A DNA stretch of 30,884 nucleotides, taken from NCBI RefSeq assembly GCF_000372725.1, contig NW_005198391.1, positions 21,768 through 52,651 of the forward strand, in the 5' to 3' direction. The DNA is from Emiliania huxleyi CCMP1516. Taxonomy: Eukaryota > Haptophyta > Isochrysidales > Noelaerhabdaceae. This document shows positions 1-9,395 of this stretch, one piece after another. Each line of letters opens with the position of its first letter. Position 1 is the stretch's first letter. Position numbers and translations under genes: made by a program. The notes beneath the pieces are model-generated. The model saw nothing but the letters and a program-made list of their open reading frames with translations, was not told where the DNA came from and ran no database searches.

Positions 1-70
1 ATGAACACACACACACACCCCCCTGTCCCCAATATGTCCTAGCCTCGCCACCACACGCGCCCCGCTACAG

Positions 71-429
71 GCGTGTGCCGCACGGGCGGCAAGAACAAGG
101 GCAACTTTGACGAGCTTTGGGGCAAGTCCTACCCTGAGTGCCGCGACATGTGCCTCTTCAGCCGGGGCGGCAGCGGGGGGCCTCCCCCCCCCCCCCACAC
201 ACACACACACCCGCCCCCCCACCTCAGCTCCTTCCTCTTGGTCGCAGCACACCGCGCTTTGGCCCGCGCAGGGTTCGAGTACACCGTCAAAGGCAAGGCG
301 TCCCGCTGCAAGCTCTTCAAGGGCCCCATCCTCTCGACGCTGCCCGTCGGCGGCGCGAGCTGCTACAAGAAGGCGTCCAAGACGGAGCTCGGGCACAAAA
401 GGTTTTGGACGTGGCCCGCGCAGCTCTAG
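71..429 (+). CDS. PAN/apple-domain protein, last two exons (5' part outside window)
   Basis: An acceptor AG at 69-70 opens an exon at 71, so earlier exons lie left of the window. Exon 71-166 reads GVCRTGG, then an EC-R-DMC stretch. Joining it to exon 272-429 gives CLFSRGFEYTVKGKASRCKL, the cysteine and GFEY spacing of PAN/apple adhesion modules, which are usually extracellular protein- or carbohydrate-binding domains. A CYKK motif and a TAG stop (427-429) follow. The 105-nt intron uses a GC donor (GCGGCA at 167) and a CAG acceptor at 271; it carries poly-C and an ACAC run. The whole stretch also reads open without splicing, but the unspliced version puts proline/threonine junk inside the domain. 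Family is fairly sure; the full protein is unknown. Confidence 0.6.
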
Positions 430-1400
430 GAGGGGGGGCGTCGGACGGCGTCCCAATCCTAGGGGGCGCCCTGCGGTGCTTTCGAGGAGGCCGATCGATG
501 CGCGGCCCCGTTACCCTCGAGGCCGATCGGCAGGCCGACGCGGACCGTAGCGCTAAGTGGTATGGAGCCCCATGTACGACACCCCAGGGTCGACGCGCAA
601 CCGCAAATTGGAGAATGCAACGGGAATGAATCGTAACCCTCTTACTGTATCATGACGGATGGCATGTGCGCGCTCGGCGCGGGCTCGGATGCGTCTCGAG
701 AACGCGTTGGCTCGCAAGATCGGAGATGTGTCTTTTGATAACGAGGTTCTTATTTTGGACCATAAACGAGGCTGGCAGCCCATAGCCATACTGCACATAC
801 GGGGTGTGGAGGGTGAGTTGAAGTAGGGGTTGTGCGCCGGGCCCTCCTGCTCGGCTCCAGCCGGTAGACAAGTCTTGTCATCAACAGAGTAGATGGATCT
901 GACCTCGGGGCCGATGTGACCAAGCGCTGGTAGCGTGGTTTTACCTCACACCCATGGTCTCACAGTGTGCCGGCAGTCGCCGAGCAGTGTCGCTCACACA
1001 AGCCGCAGCACAAGTGACTGAGGGCCAGTGAGGGCGAGCCCATCGCTGTCACAGCTGTGGCAGCCGCACAGTAGGCTGTGTCAGCTGTGCAGAGTGTGTG
1101 AGCAGCTGAGGAGCTGCTCTCCAGGCTTCTGTCGCAAAGAGCTGCATGCCACCGAAAGCGCTGTCGAGGTTCGCCGAGCGCGGCGCAGGTTGGAGGACAC
1201 CGTCATCGACGAGCGCGATGGAGTATTCACTCCGGACAAAGACGGCCACACGCACACGAGCTGCGGTCGTGTGGCCGTCATAGCGGCGAGGCGCGGGACC
1301 GTCTGTGGCGAGGTGGGTCGCGTACTCCGATTTTGTTCAACCCAGCATCCACACCCTTTGCATGTGCATGTGCACATGGACAAGAGAGTTGTTTGTTGTG

Positions 1401-1500
1401 TCATGGACATGCACATGACATGAACATGAACATGAACATGAACATGGACATGGACATGGACATGGACATGGACATGGACATGGACATGGTCATGGACATG
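1401..1500. repeat. Hexanucleotide satellite (CATGAA then CATGGA)
   Basis: About four CATGAA units run directly into about nine CATGGA units. An ATG-rich and CACATG-rich lead-in starts near 1364. Open in several frames on both strands, so the overlapping open frames are not evidence of genes. Confidence 0.9.
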
Positions 1501-1529
1501 CACACGCGAAATCCGGAAAGGCATATGCA

Positions 1530-1610
1530 AATAAATAAAAAATAAAAACGGACACCTCTCTACTGTGAGATGGGTACAAGGAACAGGTCCCCGCCCTTGC
1601 GATCTTTGTG
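1530..1610. repeat. Dispersed AT-then-GACACCTCT element, copy A
   Basis: An AATAAATAAAA run is followed by GACACCTCT, then CTACT, and about 20 nt later AGGTCCCCGCCC and TTGCG. The same order of blocks occurs at 16862-16920. Function unknown; it could be a shared 3'-flank or the tail of a small retroelement. Confidence 0.55.
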
Positions 1611-1982
1611 CAGGGTTCTTTGTGGGTGTGGTCGGCGACTAGCCGGGGTCGTCCTCCCGATGGGGGACTAGCACTAGCCGTCTTCCACATGGTCCCTCGG
1701 GTCCCTGCTGCTCCTAATCTCTTCGTAAGGTCGCGTTCAAATGCCCGGAACGGACGTTACAGTGGTGTCCGGCCGGCGCGATCACCGAGCTGTGACGCTC
1801 AGGGAAGACTGATGAGGTGCTGGTTTCTTTGCCCAGGGCTGGCCTTCCCCCCAGGCTGGATCAGCTGAGCAAGGTTTGGGGAGAATCCCCCGGTCAGATC
1901 TTCAGATATTTTAACGGATGACCGAAATCACCCCGTTTTTGCCCATTTTGATGTTGAGAGTGGGCGCCTTCTGCTCCTTGGA

Positions 1983-2289
1983 CTACTTGGGGCGCACGGG
2001 GGCCTTGCCCTTGTCAGAGAGGTTCTTCTTTCTCCTCTGCGCGCGACGGGAGTGCGGGGGCGGGGTTGCGCTCGGCGCGCAGCGCGTTGCGCTCCTTGAG
2101 GACGGGCCGGTCCGGGGGGACGGTGCCCAGCGCCTCGGCGAGGGTCGGGTCCTCTGCGAGCTCCTTTTGGGGGCGCGAGCCATAGAGAGAGCGCGTACCT
2201 CGTGCCTCTCCAAAAAGAAGAATCTCTCCGCAAACGCGCCAACCCCGGTGATGTGCTATGGCGAGAGCAGCCGGGCGAGTATACGCCAT
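1983..2289 (-). CDS. Small unidentified protein, three visible exons, head-to-head with ABT1
   Basis: Three minus-strand segments join in frame. 2255-2199 reads HITGVGAFAERFFFLERHE. 2163-2086 reads ELAEDPTLAEALG, then a PPDRPVLKERN tail. 2036-1983 reads RRKKNLSDKGKAPVRPK and a TAG stop. The introns are 35 nt (GT donor GTACGC, acceptor AAAAG) and 49 nt (GC donor GCGCTG, acceptor GCAG). The segments have GC-rich third positions, unlike the unspliced frames. The start is unsettled: an ATG at 2289 could be followed at once by a 31-nt GCG...TAG intron, or the start may lie further up. The product is short and basic at the C-terminus; I do not recognise the family. A similar segment occurs at 16956-17066. 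Confidence 0.4.
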
Positions 2290-2321
2290 TTCTTTTTCGC
2301 GAGGATCTCTTTTCGCGCAGA

Positions 2322-4189
2322 ATGTCTGCTCCGTCGACGCAGGCCGCTGCGGCGCCCACGGCGCCCAAGAAGAAGAAATCGAGCGCCAAGCTGAAGCGGC
2401 TGAGCGGAGAGGCGCTCGCCGCCTACAACGCCCGCATCCAGAACTGCGGCGTCTGCTACATCGCCCGAGTTCCGCCCTACATGAAGCCATCGGCGCGCGA
2501 CCGCACCAAAACATGCTTGTGGCCGTGGGTGCACGGCTCACCAGCACCTCGTCCGCCACCCGTCGGCGGCGTGGACGGCCAATCTCGCCCTCTCTCTCTC
2601 CCTGCAGTGTGTGGCACGGCCGACGCCCGCCCGGGCCTGCGCGCCGGCAGGCGCTGCGGAAGCTGCTCTCCGGGTACGGCACGGAGGTGCTGCGCATCTA
2701 CCTGAAGCAAGAGGACCCCGCCGCGCGAGCGCGCCGCATCTCTGGCGGCGGCAACCGCAAGCGCTCCTTCTCAGAGGGCTGGGTGGAGGCGCGGACACTC
2801 TCGAGACACGCCTCCGACGCGCCTCTGACACGTCCTGCAGCCCACTCTCTGGCCAGCTTTGCAGCCGCCACAAGCTCCCCCTCACCGCCCGCCCCTCCCT
2901 CGCTTCGGCGGCTGCAGTTTGCGGACAAGCGGCGCGCACTCAAGCTCGCAAACACGCTCAACAATACGCTGGTGGGCGGCGGCCACCGATCCTTCCACGC
3001 GCAAGACCTCTGGAGCATCAAGTACCTGCACAAGTTCAAGTGGGACAGCCTGACCGACGCGCAGGCGCGGAGTCTAGCCGAGACCCCTAGCCGAGACCCC
3101 GCCCGTCTCTGCCCACGCCACGGCCGAGATTTGCCGAGATGTCGCGAGTGTGGCCTGACCGTTGTCGCCTCAAACACGCACACACACGCACACGCACACT
3201 CGCACTCACACACACACACGCACACACGCACTCACGCTCGCACTCACACGCACACGCACACACACAGCACGCCCCGGCCCTGGCCCCTGCTGGCCCCGCG
3301 TCTGACGCGGTCGCTGCCCGCACCTACGGGGAGATATTGGGAGATACGGGGATACGGGGAGGGGCAAGTAGCACTGGCTGCTGTCCGCACCTTCGGGGAG
3401 ATATGGGGAGATACAGGGAGATACAGGGAGGGGCAGGCTGACGCGGTCGCTGCCCGACGCCGCAGGCGCACGAGGCGCGGACAGCGCAGGACCGGATGCG
3501 CGCGGAGCTGTCGCAGTCGAAGAAGGAGACGAGCTTCTACATGAAGCAGGTGCGAGACGCGGCCGAGGGACGGCCGAGATGCCGCTGGGGTGTGGCGGGG
3601 GCGTGGGGAGGACGCACCCTCCGACAGGAGCAGGGGAAGGAGCCGATCGAGGCCGGCAGAGTGCGTCCATGACACGTCCATGACACGTCCACGCCACGAC
3701 ACGCAGGTCGGGCAGGCAAAGGCGATCGAGGCGATGGCTGCGCGCAGAGCACGCAAGGCCGCCGCCGCCGCCGACACCGCCGACACTTCCTCCGCCGCCC
3801 CCGTCGCCGCAGCCGCATCGCCTCCTGCCGCTATCGCCGCCGCCGCCGCGTCCGCCGCACCCGCCTCCTCCTCCAAGGCCAAGGTGGGGGCTGGTGCCGC
3901 GGGTGCAAAGCGGAGGCGCGACGCCGCGCCGGCGCCGCCGTCGGCCGGCTCGCCCGCAGGGGAGAGGAGAGGCGCCGAGCGTGCGGAAGCGGCGGCAGGC
4001 GGAGGCAGCTCCACGGGGCTGGTTCCCCCAGCTGCGAGCTCATTTCTCTTCACGGCGCTCCAAATAGGCGCCGCGTCGAGCGGGCTCGCTTCGGTGCGAC
4101 GCAGTTTCAAGCAGCGGCGCGTGCAGTCGGGCGAGGGGCGGCGGACAAGCAAGCTCGATGCTTCTCTGCTGCTGCCTGGCGCGGAGTGA
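2322..4189 (+). CDS. ABT1: ABT1/ESF2-type RNA-binding ribosome-biogenesis protein
   Basis: Five exons: 2322-2492, 2651-2788, 2918-3064, 3466-3549, 3707-4189, about 340 residues. Family knowledge: Esf2/ABT1 is a nucleolar RRM protein of the small-subunit processome acting in early 18S rRNA processing. Visible hallmarks are a lysine-rich N-terminus (PKKKK), GVCYIARVPPYMKPS, ALRKLLSGYGTEVLRIYL, the GWVEFADKR core after splicing, DLWSIKYLHKFKW, and KKETSFYMKQVGQAKAIEAM. Introns 1-3 (158, 129, 401 nt) begin GCGCGC, GCGCGG and GCGCGG; intron 4 (157 nt) begins GT. Using these GC donors restores the conserved protein exactly, whereas no GT donor does so at intron 1. Exon 5 ends in a long alanine/serine-rich tail that is not conserved in the family and could hide another intron. 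The start is the only ATG in the exon 1 frame, 32 bp from the opposing ATG at 2289. Confidence 0.88.
3065..3465 (+). repeat. Repeat-rich ABT1 intron 3: CA microsatellite and GGGGAGATA repeats
   Basis: Within the intron, 3177-3268 is a mixed CA/CG-CACA run. It is followed by repeated GGGGAGATA/GGAGATACAGG units at 3328-3435. The phrase TGACGCGGTCGCTGCCCG occurs twice (about 3302 and 3439). These explain the spurious histidine/threonine open frames on both strands. Confidence 0.8.
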
Positions 4190-4974
4190 GGGGCGTCAAC
4201 TGGCAGCGGGGCGTGCGTTTGCTCCTGGTGGACCGACCCCAGCCCACTCTGTGGCCGGTCTGGAGACTCTTTTCGAGTCGTCGGGAGTCAGGCCGTGTGC
4301 GTGAGCCGTGACTGGCTGACTCACCTTTCAAGAGCTGTGTGTGGCTATTACCCTCTCTCAAAATGTGCGTTATGAAGACCAGTGTATGTATAGTGACTGT
4401 CGGCGCCGGCTCTTGCCTTTGCGCTTGGGGCGTGTACTGACACAGGGACAAGCCTCAGGGCCGCCTCAAAAGGTCCCGTCGATGACGCGTCTCGCGTGAC
4501 GCGTGGTGCAGGCACCAGGCTCAGCCACGCCCCACGCGGCTGGTGCTTGGTGCTGGCACTGGCAGGTGCGACTGCGAGGCGGTGGTGGATGGTGGTGTGG
4601 GACTGTGGTGTCGGTGCGTGTGTGGTGTCTGGTGACTGGTGTCATCCGGCGAAGTGTATCTTTCTCTATAGTGAGACACGTCCCGCCGGGAGCTCTTGTC
4701 GCGCCTAGCGCACCCCTGGGAGGGATCACACTTTTCGCCCCACCGCACCCCTCTACCCTCAGTCCCGGGAGCCGTAGCCGCTACCCCGCACACGGAGGGA
4801 TCACACTCCTCGGGCCCCCCTCGACCCTCAGTCCCCAACAAACATGTCCCGCGCGAGCCGCTCACCCGCAAACAAGGGGGTCAGACTCCGCCGAGCGAGC
4901 GAGGGGGACAGCAAGGCGCTGGCTGGCGCTGCCGTCTCTTCTCACCCCGCCGCTGCTCGCCGCTGCCGCTTACC
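4190..4974. other. Intergenic region between convergent genes
   Basis: No supported gene. It holds an imperfect direct repeat: GGAGGGATCACACT followed about 25-30 nt later by ACCCTCAGTCCC, at about 4720-4768 and again at about 4795-4840. Confidence 0.5.
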
Positions 4975-7900
4975 TCACGGCCACCACTGCTCCCCCTCGG
5001 CCACCTTCATGACGCGCCGCTGGCGCAGCGCCGCTGCAGTGCTCTGCTGGGCCGGGGTTTGGCCGCTGCCGCAGCTCAGAGGCCCCCAGCCAGCTGCGGT
5101 AGCCTCCAGCTCCCAACCAACTGGGTTGACCGAGCCGTCCTTGTTGTACCTGATGCCGCCCTCGAAGTTGGTCGCCTCGCACATGCCGTTGCGAATGATG
5201 CCGTCCGGGTCGGGAGCCCCCACGAACTCCATGGCGAGCTGCGCACAGGGGGAGGGGGGGGGGGGTGAGTTAAGGGGTGGGGGGGGTGGCGGGAGGCTTG
5301 CCGCGGGCTCACCAGGCAGCCGTTGACTGCCGTCCAAACATCGGGGCTGGCAGTGTCGCACTTGTTGCACGGGTCCACGGGCTTGTTCTTGTTGTAGCTC
5401 TCGTGCTCGTTGTCGTCGTAGCAGACGCCGTCGATGAAGCAGAAGCCAGGCACGACATTCCTCCCCGCACCCGTCGGGCGACGCCCGCCCTCGGGTGCAG
5501 TGAACTCAAGCTTGTCCGCGGTGGAGTTGCAGCTGTAGCAGTGATGGCCTACGTACGGCGAGGACGTGCCATCCTTGTAGCAGTAGCGGTCGATGTAGCA
5601 GTAGCCGTCGTTGACGTTGGACTCGTGGACGCCGACGGCCTCGTCGCACGAGTTGAGGCACTCGGGGTGGTGCGAGGAGACCGACTTCAAGTTGACGAGG
5701 AAGGCGTGGGGGGGGCTGGTCCCCGAGCTCTTGATTGTTTGCGCGTCGTGCATCACGTTGTCGCGCTGGAGATCGCCCCAGCGGAACTTGGAGGGGCCAG
5801 AGTAGACCCCGCCCCCAACGTAGATGTCGCCAGAAACCGCGTCGGCGGTAAACGCGAAGAAGTAATCGCCGGTGCCGCTGTCGCCGACCTCGTCACTACC
5901 GCCGTCCATCGCCCACTTGCCAGCGCCGGTCGTGGCGTCGTAGGCCACCACAAACACCTGCGGCCGGCGAGGTGGGGCATGGGGGTGTGTCACGAGAGTA
6001 AGCCATGAGCGGTGGGGCGGTGGGGAGGGGTGGTGGGGGTGGGGGTAGGGGGGGCGCACGTCGTATTGTCCGATGGAGCGCAGCGTCATGGTCGCGTTCT
6101 GGTCGTCGGTGAGCGTCAGCCAGCCAGCATAGATCTGGCCCATGGCCACGACCTCGTCTTCAGGTTGGCCGGCGCCCCTCATTACCTCCATTCCTCGAAA
6201 GCCGTGAGACCCCGAGGGGATGATGTCAGTCCACAGGACGTCCTTCGTCAAGTCGTTCGAGGTGTCGATGCGGCTCACCTGGGTCTTGGCGCGATTGCCT
6301 CTCCCATCGACGACCGGCCCGGTCATCGCGAGTAGGGTGCCATCGCGCGACACTGACAGAGTACTCGAGGAACCCTGGACGGACCAGCCGGAATCAGGGC
6401 CGCGTTTGACCCACAGGGCCTCGCCCATTGAGTTGTACTTGATGAGGCCGGCGCCGGTAGTACTCTGACCGACGAGGTTCACGCGAGTCGCGTCGATCTC
6501 GCTCGGGGCAACCACGCCGTTGCCAAAGTCCGCCTCAAAGGCCTAAAGGTGCAGCGAAATGCGTCGGGGCCTGCTGCGTGGGTAGGGGGGACAGGTGAGG
6601 GAGTGTCAACACCTGTGCCATGTTGAAGCCGCAGAAGAAGGACCCGTCCACCGTCGCGCGGCATCGATCGAGAACGACGCCCTCCGGGAGCTGCTTGCGC
6701 CACACGGTGGAGCCATCCCCCGAGGCCAGGCAGGTCTGTTCACAGCGGACGCTGTGAATGGGCGAGGTTCACAGCAGGGCAGAGCGGACGGTCGGGGCGG
6801 ACCAAGTACTCCGCGCAGTCATACGGCTCCCCAACAGTTGTCGTGGTGCCGCGCCACCCGGTTGTGACTACCACTTTCGTCGCATTGAACGAATCGCAGC
6901 CTTTGTACGAGAGGATCATGTTGCCGTTCGCGTCGCCGTCGGCCGCGCGCACGATTACGTACCCGGGGTGGTCCTCGTCGAGGATCTTGTACCACCCGGT
7001 TGTGCCGGGGCCGATGCCAGCAGCCTTGGAGACGTCCAGCTTGATCATCAGCTGGACCTGAAGCGGAGGCGGCGGGGGGGGGGGGGGGGGGCTACGTGAG
7101 AAGAGAAGGGAATGATGGTAGGAGGAGGGGAAGTGCGCCTGCTCGTTGGTGTTCAGCCGAGCGTCGCCATTGGCCATGTAGGCGGAGTCGAGCGTCGTGC
7201 CGTCGGGCAGCGTGAGCTGCTGCCGGAACCCCATCTTGACCGACAGGTGGTTGTCGTCGAGCATGGCCTTGATGCCGTCGTACGAGTCGACTTCGTTGGT
7301 CTGCGCGCCGTGTCCGATGCTGCCGACCTGCTTCGCCGTCCCCTCGAAGAACCACGTCTGCAGGAGCTTCCCCGTGGAGTCGGTCTCTGACAGTTGCAGG
7401 TGCTGCGGCGCGGGAGGGTGGGTCGTGCGCGCGGGGGTGGGTGGGGAGGCGGAGGAGGGAAAGGCGGCCGGCAGCGGCAGCCAGCGCCGAACACCGAGGG
7501 TACGGGTTGTGTGGAGAGTGAACGCCGCGACGCGATTCGTGTACCTGGTCGTCGGAGGTCGCATCCATGACGCGGACGGCACCCGGCACCGGTGCCACCA
7601 TCCCGTTCGAGTTGTAGCCGACGGGAAGGTAGGTCCCCTTGAAGTATCCGCCCGTGTACACCTTGCCGTTCATCGCCCCGGCGGCGTAGTTGAAGGATGT
7701 GCCCGCGCCTTCGTCAGCCTGGAAGTACTCCACATCGGGCCTCTGCAGATGCGGGCGGCGGCGCGGCGGGTGAGTGGCGGGGTGGACGACAAGCGAAGTG
7801 GTGGTGCGCGCGGGCAGCGGGGCGTTGCTTCATCTCCTCAAGCCGCGCTCTTGTGTTCCCCGCGCCGCGCGCTCTCTCCGCGCGGCCCTCTCCTTTGCCG

Positions 7901-8070
7901 CCCTCTGCGCGCCTGCGCGCTATCTCAGCGCCCCACTCGCATTGCCCCGCCTCTCAAGTGCCGAGGCAGGTACGTGGCTCGCCGCGGGCGGCGGGGCTCA
8001 CCGAGCACGAATTCCAGCCGAGCGCCAGCGGCAGCAGCAGCGCGGTGACGTACAGCTTCCAGTTGATCAT
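4975..8070 (-). CDS. Secreted protein with beta-propeller-like repeats and cysteine-rich C-terminal modules
   Basis: Eight exons: 8070-8002, 7742-7545, 7402-7139, 7057-6803, 6735-6613, 6542-6060, 5957-5313, 5238-4975; about 766 residues. The start MINWKLYVTALLLPLALGWN is a clear signal peptide in a short frame of its own, joined by a GT donor. Exons 2-7 carry repeated blocks such as GKVYTGGYFKGTYLP, STLSVSRDGTLLAMTGP and GDIYVGGGVYSG, suggesting a beta-propeller of the pyrroloquinoline/SBBP kind (inference). Exon 7 then has two related modules, DGYCYIDRYCYKDG and PGFCFIDGVCYDDN, each followed by paired cysteines and, in one, VWTAVNGC. The intron after exon 3 uses a GC donor (GCGCAC); the others use GT. 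The exon 4/5 junction is the least certain. No transmembrane segment is seen. Likely a cell-surface or secreted binding protein; function unknown. Confidence 0.72.
7072..7091. repeat. Poly-G run in intron 3 of the secreted-protein gene
   Basis: About 18 consecutive G residues on the + strand, hence poly-C upstream of the acceptor in gene orientation. It is a probable length-error site in any assembly. Confidence 0.8.
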
Positions 8071-8410
8071 GATGATGGGGTGTTTTGGATCTGCGAGCGC
8101 GCAGGCGACGGCGGGTCAGCAGCATGAAATGGGGTGCGCATGGTGGGCTCGCGCGGGGCTAGGGTGGCGAATGGGCAGCAGCGGACGCGTCTCGCGGCTC
8201 GTCGATGCCGCCAGGTGCCACGACCGCGGTCGCGAGGCTCGTGGCGATGGATGCGCCAGACCCGCTTGCGCCGCCGCCCTCAACGCCAGATACTCGATCA
8301 GAGCCGGCGGAGCGACGGCGGCGGAGAGTTGCGGCCGCCGGCGACCTTCCCCTTGACCATGAATGTAAGTATGTGTATGTTGTTATGTGAGACGCTCCCG
8401 GCGGAGCGAC
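8071..8410. other. Upstream region of the secreted-protein gene
   Basis: No coding region supported. It should hold the promoter of the minus-strand secreted-protein gene and the 3' flank of the LINE remnant. A short inverted repeat GAGACGCTCCCGGCGGAGCGACTC sits at about 8389-8412; I see nothing else. Confidence 0.4.
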
Positions 8411-8845
8411 TCATTCATCTTGGCTTGGGTCTGCTGCGCGCTGCTCCGGGGGAGCTTTGTGCGTGACAGGGGCTTGGCCTGCGGCGGTGGAGCCGGCGGC
8501 CAAAAGGCTGGCGCGGGGCAAAACGCCCGTCCGCAAGGTCTCGCGCCATGCGCTGCGGTTCGCGGCGAGCTCGGGCCAGCGCGTCTTGTCGATGCGGAAC
8601 ATCTCGAGCGCCTTGAAGATGGAGCGGCCGTACGTCATGGACGGCGAACCTTCGGGCGGCGATGGGGCACCCACGCCGAGAGCAAGCGGCGAGGGAGCCT
8701 CGTCTCGTAAGGCATGCGGCTGACGTGTCCAAGCCACCGGAGCTGCCGGCGAGCGATGTAGAACTCGATGGAGTCCAACCCCAGCCGCTGTCCCAGCTCT
8801 TGGGTCGAGATGTGAAGCTCAGAGAATTTTGGAAAACGAATCTCT
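8411..8845 (-). pseudogene. Decayed 3' end of a LINE-type reverse transcriptase
   Basis: The minus strand encodes the C-terminal tail typical of non-LTR retrotransposon polyproteins: RRQLRWLGHVSRMPYETRLP then RRLLSAWVPHRRPK, which breaks near 8660. In the next frame it continues SPSMTYGRSIFKALEMFRID, then RWPELAANRSAWRETLRTGV, with a stop at 8411. Adding one base at the break would restore a K-G-S-P-S-M reading, so a one-base loss explains the shift. The catalytic RT and endonuclease domains are absent, which fits a 5'-truncated insertion. It abuts the 3' end of the J-domain gene. Confidence 0.72.
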
Positions 8846-8983
8846 GTGCACTGTGGACTGTGGGCTCTGGCGAGGGAGACTGGTTTGACGGCACCGTCTC
8901 CGAGTACAAGTCAAAGCTCGAGCCAGACGGCCGGGGCGAGAGAGTCGAGCGTGGTGAGGCGCGAAGAGAGCGACCGAAGATGC

Positions 8984-9268
8984 TCAAGTGCGCACCTCGG
9001 CCTCCGCTGGGGAGAGGTCCTCTGCACGCCTCCTCGTGGCGCCCGAGAGCCTCCCGTAAGCCTCTCCGACCTCTTTAAAGTGCCGCTCCGCGCGTGCGCG
9101 CTCCTCACCCAAGTGGCGGTCGGGATGATGCGCGAGCGCCTTTGCTCGGTACGCCGCCTTGAGGTCCTCTGGGGAGGCATCCGCAGCAACACCGAGCAGT
9201 CGTCGAGCGGCGTCGTGGGAGGTGGAGAGCTGCCGGGACAGGGTGAGAGAGGAGCGTGGCCGGAGCAA
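8984..9268 (-). CDS. Small J-domain (DnaJ-like) protein, probably mitochondrial
   Basis: A single-exon frame of 94 residues. The N-terminus MLRPRSSLTLSRQLSTS is arginine/serine-rich with no acid, the usual look of a mitochondrial presequence. The J-domain follows: AARRLLGVAADASPEDLKAA, then YRAKALAHHPDRHLG with the catalytic HPD tripeptide that stimulates Hsp70 ATPase, then HFKEVGEAYGRLSG and a short tail to the stop. It would recruit a mitochondrial Hsp70 (family knowledge). There is no zinc-finger or C-terminal client domain. It is head-to-head with the TPR/SEL1 gene, with about 127 bp between starts, so the two may share a promoter. Confidence 0.72.
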   Translation of the reverse strand: MLRPRSSLTLSRQLSTSHDAARRLLGVAADASPEDLKAAYRAKALAHHPDRHLGEERARAERHFKEVGEAYGRLSGATRRRAEDLSPAEAEVRT

Positions 9269-9395
9269 GCATCCGTCGGCCCCACGACGTTAACACGGCT
9301 GCGACAGCCGGAACCGAGTCGGTGGAAAAGAATTGCAAACCGCACTTTCAGACGACACTCGGCACAGGAAAGAAACAGTGGGCAGACCCAAGCCG

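Larger units (their letters stand above)
430..1982. other. Gene-free stretch with a CATGGA hexanucleotide satellite
   Basis: I find no convincing coding region. Open frames exist but lack recognisable domains, and their frames through 1401-1500 are only the repeat read as MDMDMD or HVHVHV. 1530-1610 holds a sequence that recurs at 16862-16920. Confidence 0.5.

Noticed and set aside
1081..1530. Histidine/valine-repeat protein on the minus strand (and its methionine/aspartate counterpart on the + strand)
   Set aside because: The composition is just the CATGGA satellite read in frame; flanking residues show no domain or codon bias.
2258..3544. A single 428-residue + strand protein
   Set aside because: It runs through introns and a CA microsatellite. 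Only parts of it (2651-2788, 2918-3064) are true ABT1 exons.
3244..4152. Alanine-rich 302-residue minus-strand protein
   Set aside because: It mirrors the ABT1 exon 5 and intron DNA on the opposite strand, with no recognisable motif and implausible composition.
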